Positions 8,159 to 16,095 of a stretch of 64,000 nt of DNA are shown one piece after another. A program made the translations under genes and the position numbers. Location of the stretch: the NCBI RefSeq assembly GCF_020097835.1, contig NZ_CP083666.1, positions 248,001 through 312,000 of the forward strand, in the 5' to 3' direction. This stretch comes from Haloprofundus halobius. Its GTDB lineage: Archaea > Halobacteriota > Halobacteria > Halobacteriales > Haloferacaceae. Position 1 is the stretch's first letter; each line of letters opens with the position of its first letter. The notes under the pieces are model-generated. The model did no database searches, was not told the DNA's origin, and worked only from the letters and a program-made list of their open reading frames with translations.

Positions 8159-9052
8159 ATGCTCGACGAGTTGCTCGGCCGCGCCGAGTTGAAGCGGCGC
8201 ATCGAGGATCTGGAGGAGGAGAACCACCACCTCGAACGCCGCGCCGCCGCCGAGGAGGAGCGCAGAGCCGACGCCGTCACCGCCAGACAGGAGGCCGAAG
8301 AGCGCGTCAACCGCCTCGAAGACCGCATCGCCGAACTCGACGACCGTGTCGACAGACTGCAGGACGACGAGGATGCGGATCTCGACTTCCGCGGGACGGA
8401 GACGCTTTGCGGCGCTCGTCTCGACGAGATACTCGACCGGCTGGGCTCCGTCCAGACCGGCTCCGAAGGTGCGCTCACCGCGATGGTCGACGGCGACTCG
8501 CTGCCGGAGAGCGTCGAGGCGGCCCTGGGCGAACACGCCTCGCTGATCCGTCGCGCCGCCCCGTGTCTCGTCTACACCGACGACGCTGGCCTCGTGAGCG
8601 CTGCCCTGTCACCGCCGTTGGCTCCCGACGAGTTCTGCGAGTGGGGCGAGTCGTTCCGGGTCGACGAATCGTGGTTCCGGCCGACCGGTCGCTTCGCCTT
8701 CGCCGTCGCCCGCGCGGATCTGTTCGCGCTCGGCGAGTACGACGGCCGCGAGCGGCTCGAAGAGCGGGGGTTCGAGAGCGACGTGAAGGAGAAACACTCG
8801 AAGGGCGGGTTCTCGCAGGCGCGGTTCGAGCGCATCCGCGACGGCCAGATCGCCGACCACGTCGAGAGATGTCGCGAGGCCATCGAGGCGAGCGACGCCG
8901 AGACGACGATTCTCGTCGGCGACCGCGAGGTCGTCAGCGAGCTGCGCGACGCGGTAGACGTGACCGCGACGAGCGACGCGGGCGGGTCGCCCGGGGACGC
9001 GCTGGAGGAGGGCTTCCGCGACTTCTGGGCGACGCGGCTGTATCGGCTCTGA
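8159..9052 (+). CDS. Vms1/Ankzf1-type release factor (VLRF1 domain)
   Basis: A 297-residue protein. Residues 8-70 form a strongly charged coiled coil; the rest matches the eRF1-like fold of the Vms1/VLRF1 group, with the loop KGGFSQARFERIRDGQ at 215-230, whose Gln is the residue family members use to cleave peptidyl-tRNA. In eukaryotes Vms1 frees nascent chains from stalled 60S subunits. Archaeal members are probably ribosome rescue factors too. The C-terminal segment (235-297) is the second alpha/beta lobe. The eukaryotic zinc finger and ankyrin repeats are absent and the coiled coil replaces them. The family call is good; the substrate is inferred. Confidence 0.75.
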   Translation: MLDELLGRAELKRRIEDLEEENHHLERRAAAEEERRADAVTARQEAEERVNRLEDRIAELDDRVDRLQDDEDADLDFRGTETLCGARLDEILDRLGSVQTGSEGALTAMVDGDSLPESVEAALGEHASLIRRAAPCLVYTDDAGLVSAALSPPLAPDEFCEWGESFRVDESWFRPTGRFAFAVARADLFALGEYDGRERLEERGFESDVKEKHSKGGFSQARFERIRDGQIADHVERCREAIEASDAETTILVGDREVVSELRDAVDVTATSDAGGSPGDALEEGFRDFWATRLYRL

Positions 9053-9103
9053 GAGCTGGCGGATCCAACCCACGGTTGCGGCACGTCACACCGCTGGCAA
9101 CCG

Positions 9104-9109
9104 ATTTAT
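9104..9109 (+). promoter_or_regulatory. TATA-like box for DUF1611-epimerase pair
   Basis: TTTATG sits 26-31 nt before the ATG at 9135. The upstream in-frame ATG at 9108 falls inside this element, which argues that 9135 is the true start and the transcript is leaderless. Confidence 0.6.
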
Positions 9110-9134
9110 GCCACCTTACCGCGTGCACTCGGGT

Positions 9135-10178
9135 ATGACCGCCACCGGGACCGAAAGCCGCCGCATCGTCGTTCTCGCACACGAGAAGTTCCCCGACCGC
9201 GCGAAGACCGCGACCGGCGTGATGCGCTACGGAAACGACGAAACCGTCGCTGTCCTCGACCGCGACCGCGCCGGCACGCGCGTCCGCGACCACCGCGCCG
9301 ACCTCCCAGACGCCCCCGTCGTCGCCTCGTTCGAGGACGTGTCGAACCCCGAAACGGTCGACGCGCTGCTCGTCGGTATCGCGCCCATCGGCGGCGGCTT
9401 CGACGAGACGTGGCGACCCGACGTCCGGGCGGCCATCGAGGCCGGGTGCGACGTCGTCGCCGGCCTCCACTACTTCCTCGAAGACGACGAGGAGTTCGCC
9501 GCGCTGGCGGCCGACCACGGCGTCGAACTCGTCGACGTGCGCAAACCCGACCCGAACCTCTCCGTCGCGAAGGGTGTCGCCGACCAAGTTTCTGCGGAGA
9601 TAGTGCTCACCGTCGGCACGGACTGCTCCGTCGGGAAGATGACGGCGACGCTCGAACTCGTCGAGGCCGCTCGCGAGGCGGGTATCGACGCGGCGTTCGT
9701 CCCAACCGGGCAGACGGGAATCATGATCTCGGGGTGGGGCCACCCCGTCGACCGCGTCGTGAGCGACTTCACCGCGGGAGCCGTCGAGGAGATGATTCTC
9801 GAGATCGGCGACGACCACGAGATGCTGTTCGTCGAAGGCCAGGGCAGCATCGTCCACCCCGCCTACTCGGCGGTCACCTGCGGCATCCTCCACGGGTCGA
9901 TGGCCGACAAACTCGTGCTCTGTCACGTCGCCGGCCGCGAGGTGATTCACGGGTACGAGGAGTTCTCCATCCCCCCGCTGTCGGAGTACGTCGACCTCTA
10001 CGAGTCGCTCGGGTCGGCGGTCCACGAGACCGAGGTCGTCGCCGGCGCGCTCAACACCTCGTCGCTCCCGGACGACGAGGCCGAAGCCGCCGTCGAGGCG
10101 TACGCTGACGAACTCGGCGTTCCCGCGAACGACCCGATTCGGTTCGGGTGCGACGACGTGCTGGAGGCGCTTCGGTGA
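9135..10178 (+). CDS. DUF1611 family protein (DgcN-like)
   Basis: A 347-residue protein with a Rossmann-like N-terminal part and a P-loop-like domain marked by GTDCSVGKMT at 161-170. DUF1611 proteins are commonly paired with dipeptide epimerases; the bacterial member DgcN acts as a D-glutamate N-acetyltransferase feeding the racemase DgcA. Here the downstream gene is exactly such an epimerase, and the two overlap by 4 nt (GTGA), so they are translated together. The start at 9135 follows a TATA-like box by about 26 nt. I infer a DgcN-type role; older annotations call the family an NAD-dependent epimerase, which the P-loop does not support. Confidence 0.8.
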   Translation: MTATGTESRRIVVLAHEKFPDRAKTATGVMRYGNDETVAVLDRDRAGTRVRDHRADLPDAPVVASFEDVSNPETVDALLVGIAPIGGGFDETWRPDVRAAIEAGCDVVAGLHYFLEDDEEFAALAADHGVELVDVRKPDPNLSVAKGVADQVSAEIVLTVGTDCSVGKMTATLELVEAAREAGIDAAFVPTGQTGIMISGWGHPVDRVVSDFTAGAVEEMILEIGDDHEMLFVEGQGSIVHPAYSAVTCGILHGSMADKLVLCHVAGREVIHGYEEFSIPPLSEYVDLYESLGSAVHETEVVAGALNTSSLPDDEAEAAVEAYADELGVPANDPIRFGCDDVLEALR

Positions 10179-11218
10179 TTCTCACCGCGGAGTTCGAGCG
10201 AGTCGAACTCACGCTAGAACACCCCTTTACCATCTCCCGTAGCACGCAGGAGACAGCCGAGAACGTCGTCGTGAAAATCACCGACGGCGGCGGGATGACC
10301 GGCGTCGGCGCGGCCGCGCCGTCGCGGCACTACGGCGAGACGGCCGGCACCGTCGAGGCGGTGTTGCCGGACCTGCTCGACGTGGTAGAACGCGTCGGTG
10401 ACCCCCACGCCTTCGACCGCATCGAGCGTCGGATGCGCGAACGTGTCGAACGCAACCCGGCCGCCCGCTGCGCGGTCAGTATCGCCTTACACGACCTCGC
10501 GGCCAAACGACTCGGCGTCCCGCTCTACCGGATGTGGGGCCTCAACGCCGACGACTGCCCGACTTCCTCTTTTACGATTGGTCTCGACACGACCGAACGC
10601 GTCCGCGAGAAGACCGAGGAGGCCGTCGACGCGGGATACGAGGTGCTGAAGATAAAGCTCGGCACCGACCGCGACGAGGAACTCGTCGAAGCGGTCCGCG
10701 ACGCCGCTCCCGAGGCGACGCTCCGTGTCGACGCCAACGAGGCGTGGACGCCTCGCGAGGCTGTCCGGAAAAGCGAGATGCTGGCGGACCACGACGTGGA
10801 GTTCGTCGAACAACCTGTCCCGGCGTCGGACCCCGAGGGGCTCAGCTTCGTCTACGAGCGTAGTGCGCTCCCCGTCGCCGCCGACGAGTCCTGCGTCACG
10901 CTCGCCGACGTGCCGCGCATCGCCGACCGGGCGGATATCGCGAACATCAAACTGATGAAATGCGGTGGGCTGCGCGAGGCGACGCGGATGATTCACACGG
11001 CGAAGGCGCACGGACTGGAGGTGATGCTCGGCTGTATGGTCGAGACGAACGCCGCCATCGCCGCCGCCTGTCACCTCGCGCCGCTTCTCGACTACGCGGA
11101 CCTCGACGGCTCGCTGCTGCTCGAATCGGACCCCTACGCGGGCGTTGACCTCTCGGAGGGAACGATTCGCCTCGGCGAGTCCGGCCATACCGGCACCGGC
11201 GCGCGACTCTCCGAGTAA
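10175..11218 (+). CDS. Dipeptide epimerase / N-acyl-D-glutamate racemase-like (enolase superfamily)
   Basis: A 347-residue member of the muconate/dipeptide epimerase branch. Catalytic lysines lie in VLKIKLG (K159, K161), metal ligands are D186 (RVDAN), E212 (VEQP) and D237 (ADES), and the opposing lysine is in NIKLMKCGG (near 259-262). These enzymes epimerise L-Ala-D/L-Glu or related dipeptides, or N-acetyl-glutamate in DgcA. It starts at a GTG overlapping the stop of the DUF1611 gene, so the two are one translational unit. The precise substrate cannot be set from sequence. Confidence 0.85.
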   Translation: MILTAEFERVELTLEHPFTISRSTQETAENVVVKITDGGGMTGVGAAAPSRHYGETAGTVEAVLPDLLDVVERVGDPHAFDRIERRMRERVERNPAARCAVSIALHDLAAKRLGVPLYRMWGLNADDCPTSSFTIGLDTTERVREKTEEAVDAGYEVLKIKLGTDRDEELVEAVRDAAPEATLRVDANEAWTPREAVRKSEMLADHDVEFVEQPVPASDPEGLSFVYERSALPVAADESCVTLADVPRIADRADIANIKLMKCGGLREATRMIHTAKAHGLEVMLGCMVETNAAIAAACHLAPLLDYADLDGSLLLESDPYAGVDLSEGTIRLGESGHTGTGARLSE

Positions 11219-11230
11219 GTCGTCAGCCGG

Positions 11231-12277
11231 TCACTCCCAGTCTAAGTCCTCGCTCCGATTGACGCTCCGAAGGATGAACGGACCGATGGAGAGCGTCCGC
11301 TTCGCTACGGTCGCGATACGGAGGACGTACGACAGAAGCACCATGAACGGCACTAGTGCGACAGTCACCGCCCCCGAGACGACCCAGACGAGGTTGTCGA
11401 CGCCGAAGGCGAACCCCTGAATCGAACCGGGGTTGTCGACGTACAGAATCATCCCCGTTGCGACGACGAGCGCCGGAATCGACGTGTACAGCATCGTCCG
11501 CGAGAGGTTGATGAGTTCCCACTGGAAGTAGAGCGTCTTGAAGTGCTCGCGGGCGGGGCCGAAGAACTTCAGCGTCTCGGTGAGGTTGTCGAGTCGCTCG
11601 CGCGTCTCCTCGGAGAGTGAGTCGGTGTACTGGTTTCGCAGCCGTCGTCCCTCGTATATCTTCCAGGAGTAGTTGAAGTTCAATGCGGCGAACAAGACGT
11701 CGAACGTCCCGAACTGCTCGCTTTCGAGCTGTTTGGCCACCTCGTCGGCGTTCTCGACGAGGCCGTCGACGTACTCGGAGACGGCGTTTTCGGCGTCCTC
11801 GCTGCTGTTGCCGTCGGTCTCCGCGGACGCTGTCTCCAGTTCCTGTGCGCGGTTGCGGATTCCCTCGATGAGCGCGCGGAGGAACGCCGACGGCTCCGGC
11901 GGCGCGGCGGGCACGTCCAGCACGTCCTCGACGTCCTCGCGGAACTCCATCGCGCCGTCCATCCGGTCGCGCTGGTCGCCGAGCGGTCCGAGTTCCTGCG
12001 AGAGTACGAGTTGGTTGATGGTGACGACGAGCGTCACGCCGGTGATGATAGCGGTGAGAAAGCCCTGAAACGTCGTCTCGATGGGGTCCTTCAGGTTCCA
12101 CGACCCGCGAATCGGCGCGGGGTCGAGGACGCCGAGAACGACGAGCGCTGCGAACACCAGCGTTAGCGGCAACGCCGTGACGAACCAGCGGTTCGCGTCC
12201 ATCAGTAGCCACAGTTTCAGACGACTCTGCCCGACCCGTCCGCGCATCGTGTTGCTTGGCTCGTCGCCGTCGCTCAT
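11231..12277 (-). CDS. Haloarchaeal integral membrane protein, unknown
   Basis: A 348-residue protein with two transmembrane helices near the N-terminus (about 33-52 and 70-92), a long soluble middle region (95-245) rich in acidic residues with coiled-coil character, and two more helices near the C-terminus (about 255-275 and 285-310). I do not recognise a family with known function. It converges with the epimerase gene, only 12 nt between stops, and lies downstream of pspA on the same strand 163 nt away, so it could belong to an envelope-stress unit. Confidence 0.75.
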   Translation of the reverse strand: MSDGDEPSNTMRGRVGQSRLKLWLLMDANRWFVTALPLTLVFAALVVLGVLDPAPIRGSWNLKDPIETTFQGFLTAIITGVTLVVTINQLVLSQELGPLGDQRDRMDGAMEFREDVEDVLDVPAAPPEPSAFLRALIEGIRNRAQELETASAETDGNSSEDAENAVSEYVDGLVENADEVAKQLESEQFGTFDVLFAALNFNYSWKIYEGRRLRNQYTDSLSEETRERLDNLTETLKFFGPAREHFKTLYFQWELINLSRTMLYTSIPALVVATGMILYVDNPGSIQGFAFGVDNLVWVVSGAVTVALVPFMVLLSYVLRIATVAKRTLSIGPFILRSVNRSEDLDWE

Positions 12278-12440
12278 GTTCGTATTACGATCAAGCAGTA
12301 CAAAGGGTTCGCGACAGCGAGTCGGGCAGCGTCGTCGCGGACGCCGGTCGTTGCGGGGTCGGCGTGGGTGAGAGCGGGGTGGGATCGGAGTCGAAGCGAG
12401 GCCGAGTCAGCGTCCGAACCGGACGACGAGCGCCCGTCGG

Positions 12441-13280
12441 CTACTCTGCGCGCGATTCCTCTTCGTTCTCCAACTCTTCGAGGTCGGTCTCGGTCTCTTC
12501 GTTCGTCTCTGACGATTCCAACTCCTCCAGTTGCGCGTCTATCTCCTCGTCGCTCGCGGTGTCGCTCTCGGTCTCGCCCGAGGACTTGCCCATCTCGGCC
12601 TTCAGCGTCTCCAGTTCGCTGTCGACCTCGCCCCCGCTTCGCACCGAGTCGAGTTCGCGGTCGATGGAGTCCTTGTCGGACATCGCGTCGTCGAACGCGC
12701 CCGTCTCCTGCAGTTCGTCCATCGCCGCCGAACGCGCCTCCATCTCGTCGGTGCGCTCCTCGGCGCGCTCGATGGCGCGACCGACGTCCTCCATCTCGTC
12801 GCCGACGCCGGTCATCGCCTCGGAGACGCGGCTCGACGCCTCGGCGGCCTCGTAGCGCGCCTTCATCGTCTCCTTCTTCGTGCGGAACTCCTCGATGCGG
12901 TTCTCCAACTGGTTCTTCTTGTCGACGAGCTCGTCCTGGGTGTTCTGCAGTTGCGCTATCTGCCCCTCCAGTTCCTCGATCTGCGTCATCTTCGACTGCT
13001 TCTTTTCGAGGGCTTTCCGCGCGAGGTCCTCGCGGTCCTGTCGGACGGCCTCGCGCGCCTGGTCGTTGTGCTTCTCGACGTTCTCTTCGAGGCGTCGTTT
13101 CTGGATCTCGAGGCGCTTCTTCTGAGTCGTCAGGTCCGCGATGCCCTGCTTGACGTCCTGGAGTTCGTCGCGCATCTGCTCGTAGGAGTAGTCGAGCGTC
13201 TCGCTCGGGTCCTCCGCGCGGTTGAGGAGGGCGTTGACCTTCGACCGCACGACGTACGACATCCGCGAGAGTATTCCCAT
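12441..13280 (-). CDS. PspA/IM30 (Vipp1) family protein
   Basis: A 279-residue protein made almost wholly of coiled-coil helix. It opens MGILSRMSYVVRSKVNALLN, the amphipathic membrane-binding helix of PspA/Vipp1, followed by the family segment DPSETLDYSYEQMRDEL. The helical hairpin runs to about residue 190 and is followed by an acidic tail. PspA proteins polymerise on stressed membranes as ESCRT-III-like scaffolds. It is divergent from an alpha/beta hydrolase with only 34 nt between the two start codons. Confidence 0.9.
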   Translation of the reverse strand: MGILSRMSYVVRSKVNALLNRAEDPSETLDYSYEQMRDELQDVKQGIADLTTQKKRLEIQKRRLEENVEKHNDQAREAVRQDREDLARKALEKKQSKMTQIEELEGQIAQLQNTQDELVDKKNQLENRIEEFRTKKETMKARYEAAEASSRVSEAMTGVGDEMEDVGRAIERAEERTDEMEARSAAMDELQETGAFDDAMSDKDSIDRELDSVRSGGEVDSELETLKAEMGKSSGETESDTASDEEIDAQLEELESSETNEETETDLEELENEEESRAE

Positions 13281-13314
13281 ACCTCCCCCTTGTGTACGCT
13301 GGCCTTAAAACCTC

Positions 13315-13947
13315 ATGCGAACAAGGGGTCCCGTGACAGGTTCGGAGACCGCGCTGATTCCGGGCGGGAGAGACGTTCGTGGGACGCTCGATGGGAGCGG
13401 CACAGGGACCGAAAACGTCGTCGTCGCGTGCCCACCGCACCCCCAACACCGCGGCCACCGCGGCGACGAACGCCTCGTCGCCGTCGCCGACGCGCTCAAC
13501 GAAGATGGGATCGACTGCCTCCGCTTCGACTACGGCGAGTGGGACGAGGGTCGCGGCGAACTGATCGACGCCCAAAACGCCCTCGACTGGGCCGCCGAGC
13601 GGTACGACTCCGTAGGTGTATTCGGCTTCAGTTTCGGCGGCGCAATCGCACTCCTCGCCGCGGCCGCCGCCCGCGACACCGTCGACCCCGTAGCTGTGAG
13701 CGCGCTCGCTCCGGCCGCCAGACTCCCTGCAGGCCTCGACGCTGCGGCCGCGCTGTACGAGATTCGCGCGCCGGTGCAGGTGGTGTACGCGACGCGCGAT
13801 AAGACGGCCGAGTGGGAACCCGTCGTCGACAGAGCGCGAGAACTGGGGTGTGGGGTTGTGGGAATGGAGGCCGACCATTTCTTTATCGGCCAGTCGGCGA
13901 AGGTGGCCGAGACGGTGAGCGGGTTTCTGACGTCGGAGTTTGAGTGA
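13315..13947 (+). CDS. Alpha/beta hydrolase
   Basis: A 210-residue alpha/beta hydrolase of the dienelactone hydrolase-like kind. The nucleophile elbow is GFSFGG near residue 105, a possible acid follows in YATRDKTAEW, and the final His is in MEADHFFIG. The opening PHPQHRGHRGDERL is the oxyanion-side loop. The substrate is unknown. The start at 13315 leaves 34 nt to the divergent pspA. Confidence 0.8.
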   Translation: MRTRGPVTGSETALIPGGRDVRGTLDGSGTGTENVVVACPPHPQHRGHRGDERLVAVADALNEDGIDCLRFDYGEWDEGRGELIDAQNALDWAAERYDSVGVFGFSFGGAIALLAAAAARDTVDPVAVSALAPAARLPAGLDAAAALYEIRAPVQVVYATRDKTAEWEPVVDRARELGCGVVGMEADHFFIGQSAKVAETVSGFLTSEFE

Positions 13948-14014
13948 GGGTTTTCCTTATAAGTAGGAGGCCCAACAATCGATGGCCGACATTTATTGTG
14001 ACATCTGAGATAAA

Positions 14015-14021
14015 CTTATAA
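14015..14021 (+). promoter_or_regulatory. TATA box for the broken small membrane gene
   Basis: CTTATAA lies 24-30 nt before the ATG at 14045 in an AT-rich stretch. Its spacing is correct for a leaderless transcript, suggesting the gene was expressed until recently or still is. Confidence 0.55.
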
Positions 14022-14044
14022 TTCTATAACTCAATTTACTATGT

Positions 14045-14266
14045 ATGTCTGAATTGGTGAAGTACATCGTCGGGGGACTTTTGATAGCCGCAATGTTGGG
14101 TGCCCTTCGTAGTGCTTCGTCTGCATTGAACGGGAATTTTGAACAAGCATTCACCCCTGGGTGAATAGATTTTGCAGTAGCTTACCCCACTCTAACAGCC
14201 CTCGTACTGGTAGGGGGAACGGTACTTTTCGGTGGCTCCTTCATCGCTGCAGTTGAGAACCTCTAA
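14045..14266 (+). pseudogene. Two-helix small membrane protein interrupted by in-frame TGA
   Basis: The ATG at 14045 opens a 39-residue peptide with a hydrophobic helix (LVKYIVGGLLIAAMLGAL) that stops at TGA 14162-14164. The same frame then continues for 33 codons, IDFAVAYPTLTALVL and onward, forming a second helix and ending at TAA 14264. Reading the TGA as TGG (Trp) gives an intact 73-residue two-helix protein. The stretch is far more AT-rich than its neighbours, which suggests acquisition. It ends 7 nt before the convergent TFS gene. Most likely a nonsense-mutated pseudogene; readthrough is less likely. Confidence 0.6.
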
Positions 14267-14273
14267 CTGAATC

Positions 14274-14597
14274 TCAGTTGTACTCGCGCCACCGGTAGCC
14301 GCACTCCTTACACTTGAAGAAGCGCGTCGGCGGTTCGTCCGCGGAGGCGGTCTGCTTGATGGTGTACCACGCCTCGCCGTGACCGCATTTGTCGCAACTC
14401 ACGTCGTTGGCGGTCGGTTTCCCCTCGAAGTCCGCGCCCTCTTCGGTTTCGATGACCTCGCTGTCGGTCTGCGATTCGGTGGAGACGAACTCGGCGGCGC
14501 GCTCCTCGTCGCGGTCGGCGCTCGCACCGCAGCTCGTACAGACCATCGCGCCGTCCTGATTCACCATCATCGAACCGCAGTCGTCGCAGAACTGCAT
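14274..14597 (-). CDS. tfs: Transcription factor S (TFS, transcript cleavage factor)
   Basis: A 107-residue protein with two zinc ribbons: C4/C7/C20/C23 (RPB9-like) and C68/C71/C96/C99 (TFIIS-like). The acidic pair D87-E88 in SADEPPT is the catalytic tip that TFS inserts into the RNA polymerase funnel to make it cleave backtracked RNA. The ATG at 14597 gives the family-standard MQFCDDCGSMM start. It is the last gene of a leftward run that includes two uncharacterised zinc-binding proteins. Confidence 0.93.
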   Translation of the reverse strand: MQFCDDCGSMMVNQDGAMVCTSCGASADRDEERAAEFVSTESQTDSEVIETEEGADFEGKPTANDVSCDKCGHGEAWYTIKQTASADEPPTRFFKCKECGYRWREYN

Positions 14598-14627
14598 ACG
14601 CCGGCGTACTCGCTCCGGCCCCAAAGG

Positions 14628-15254
14628 TCAGTCGGAGCCGTTTCGGTCCGGCTCGTTTCGACTCGATTCGTCTGGGGTCGCGCTCTCTTGCTCGATACCG
14701 TCGCGTCGGCCGCCCCCGTTCGTGGACGCGTCCGCGACGGCGTGCGCCGCCCGACGACCGCTTGCGGCGCCGCTCTCGTCGTCGACCATCGGGCAGTCTC
14801 GGACCCGAAAGCGCTCGAAGCCGACCGTCTCGACGATGTCGGTTCCCTCGTGTGAACAACCGAACTTCGGCGGCGACTCGAAGTGCGGACAGGTCTGACA
14901 GTAGTGGCGCTTCGAGACGACGTACGTCTCGCCCTCGGCGGCTTCGACGGTGGGAATCTCGTCCGCGTTCGGTGCGTCGAGGGCGACATCGCCCTCGGCG
15001 ACCGCGTCGGCCCACTCGTCGACGACCGACGCGTCGAACGCGCTCGGCTCACTCGCTTCGTCACCGACGGCCGATTCCAGAGAGTCCCACGGGTCCGTGG
15101 CCTCGTCGTCGTACGTTGGCAACTCGGCGAACGGGTCTGACGGAGCGGGGTCAACCTCACGCTGCGCGTCGCGGGGGTGTCGTTCGTCGTCCCACCGGGC
15201 GTCACTGCCGTCTCGGCTGTCCGGTCGAGAGTCGTCGCTGCGGTCCTCAGACAT
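14628..15254 (-). CDS. Acidic zinc-site protein of unknown function
   Basis: A 208-residue, very acidic protein, disordered in the first 95 and last 55 residues. Its core (about 108-155) holds a compact Cys/His cluster: HYCQTCPHF, FGCSHEGT and RVRDCPMV, which looks like a single zinc site. No family with known function is recognised. The start overlaps the end of the upstream coiled-coil gene by 8 nt, and TFS follows 30 nt downstream, so the three are likely cotranscribed. Confidence 0.7.
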   Translation of the reverse strand: MSEDRSDDSRPDSRDGSDARWDDERHPRDAQREVDPAPSDPFAELPTYDDEATDPWDSLESAVGDEASEPSAFDASVVDEWADAVAEGDVALDAPNADEIPTVEAAEGETYVVSKRHYCQTCPHFESPPKFGCSHEGTDIVETVGFERFRVRDCPMVDDESGAASGRRAAHAVADASTNGGGRRDGIEQESATPDESSRNEPDRNGSD

Positions 15255-16056
15255 CGGTATCGGTCAGTCGGGCGGCGTCGGTCTCCGCCTCGGACTCGGT
15301 CTCGGTCGTCAGTGTCGCCGACCCGAACGGCCAACTCGGCGGTCTCACCCCGTCGAACGGCGCGCCGCAGTGCGGGCACGTCGGCGACGAGAGGAGGCCG
15401 AGTTGGACCGTTTCGCCGCAGTCGGCGCAGACGCCCTTGCACACCCCGTTTCGGTGCGCCGCTTCGAGGAACTCGTCGAGCGCGCGTCGGTCCGCCGTCG
15501 CTGACTCCGCTCGCTGTACTCGCCCGCGCAGGTCGACCGTCACCCGCGCGAGCGTCGTCAGCCGTCGCTCCAGCGTCTCGACGCGCTCGAACAGCTCCTC
15601 GGTCGTCTCGGCCTGCCGGTCGAGGTCCTCGTCGACGTCCGTCGAGAGCGCCTCGACCCGTCGTTCCAGCGCCTCGATCTCGGCGCTCGCCCGCGCCGCC
15701 GCGCGTCGAACGTCGGGGTGTTCGTGGTCGCTCGGTGCTTTCGCGTCCGTCTCGCGTTTCACCTGCACGACCCGGCCGCGAACGTCGTCTATCTTCTCGT
15801 CGACGTCCGACTGCACGCCGTCTACCCGGTCGTCGAGCGCGTCGAGTCGCGTCACCAACGCGTCGAGTCTCGACTCGGTCTCCTCGTCGGACCGGTCCGC
15901 CGACTCCCCGCCCCCGTCGGAGACGTCGGCGAACACCTCTGCACTCGGTACGTCGGGTCCCGTATCGGATCGCTCCCGCCCGTCGGGTTGCGACTCGACC
16001 GGTGCCGCCGACTCCCACGCCGACTCGCCGCTCGACTCTGCCCGGTCGTCAGCCAT
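15247..16056 (-). CDS. Coiled-coil protein with C-terminal zinc ribbon
   Basis: A 269-residue protein. Residues 55-190 are heptad-rich coiled coil (SRLDALVTRLDALDDRV and similar). A zinc ribbon follows near 210-235: CADCGETVQLGLL then CPHCGAPF. The rest is acidic tail. The protein could be an oligomeric adaptor that presents a zinc ribbon, but no activity can be assigned. The ATG at 16056 is preferred to a TTG six nt upstream. It sits between the KaiC-like and the 208-residue zinc gene. Confidence 0.7.
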   Translation of the reverse strand: MADDRAESSGESAWESAAPVESQPDGRERSDTGPDVPSAEVFADVSDGGGESADRSDEETESRLDALVTRLDALDDRVDGVQSDVDEKIDDVRGRVVQVKRETDAKAPSDHEHPDVRRAAARASAEIEALERRVEALSTDVDEDLDRQAETTEELFERVETLERRLTTLARVTVDLRGRVQRAESATADRRALDEFLEAAHRNGVCKGVCADCGETVQLGLLSSPTCPHCGAPFDGVRPPSWPFGSATLTTETESEAETDAARLTDTDV

Positions 16057-16095
16057 CTGCAATAGCTCTATTCGTCTCGCATCTTAAATGTTCGC

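Noticed and set aside
12274-13878. 534-codon minus-strand frame
   Set aside because: It overlaps pspA in a different frame and the alpha/beta hydrolase in antisense; both of these are firm.
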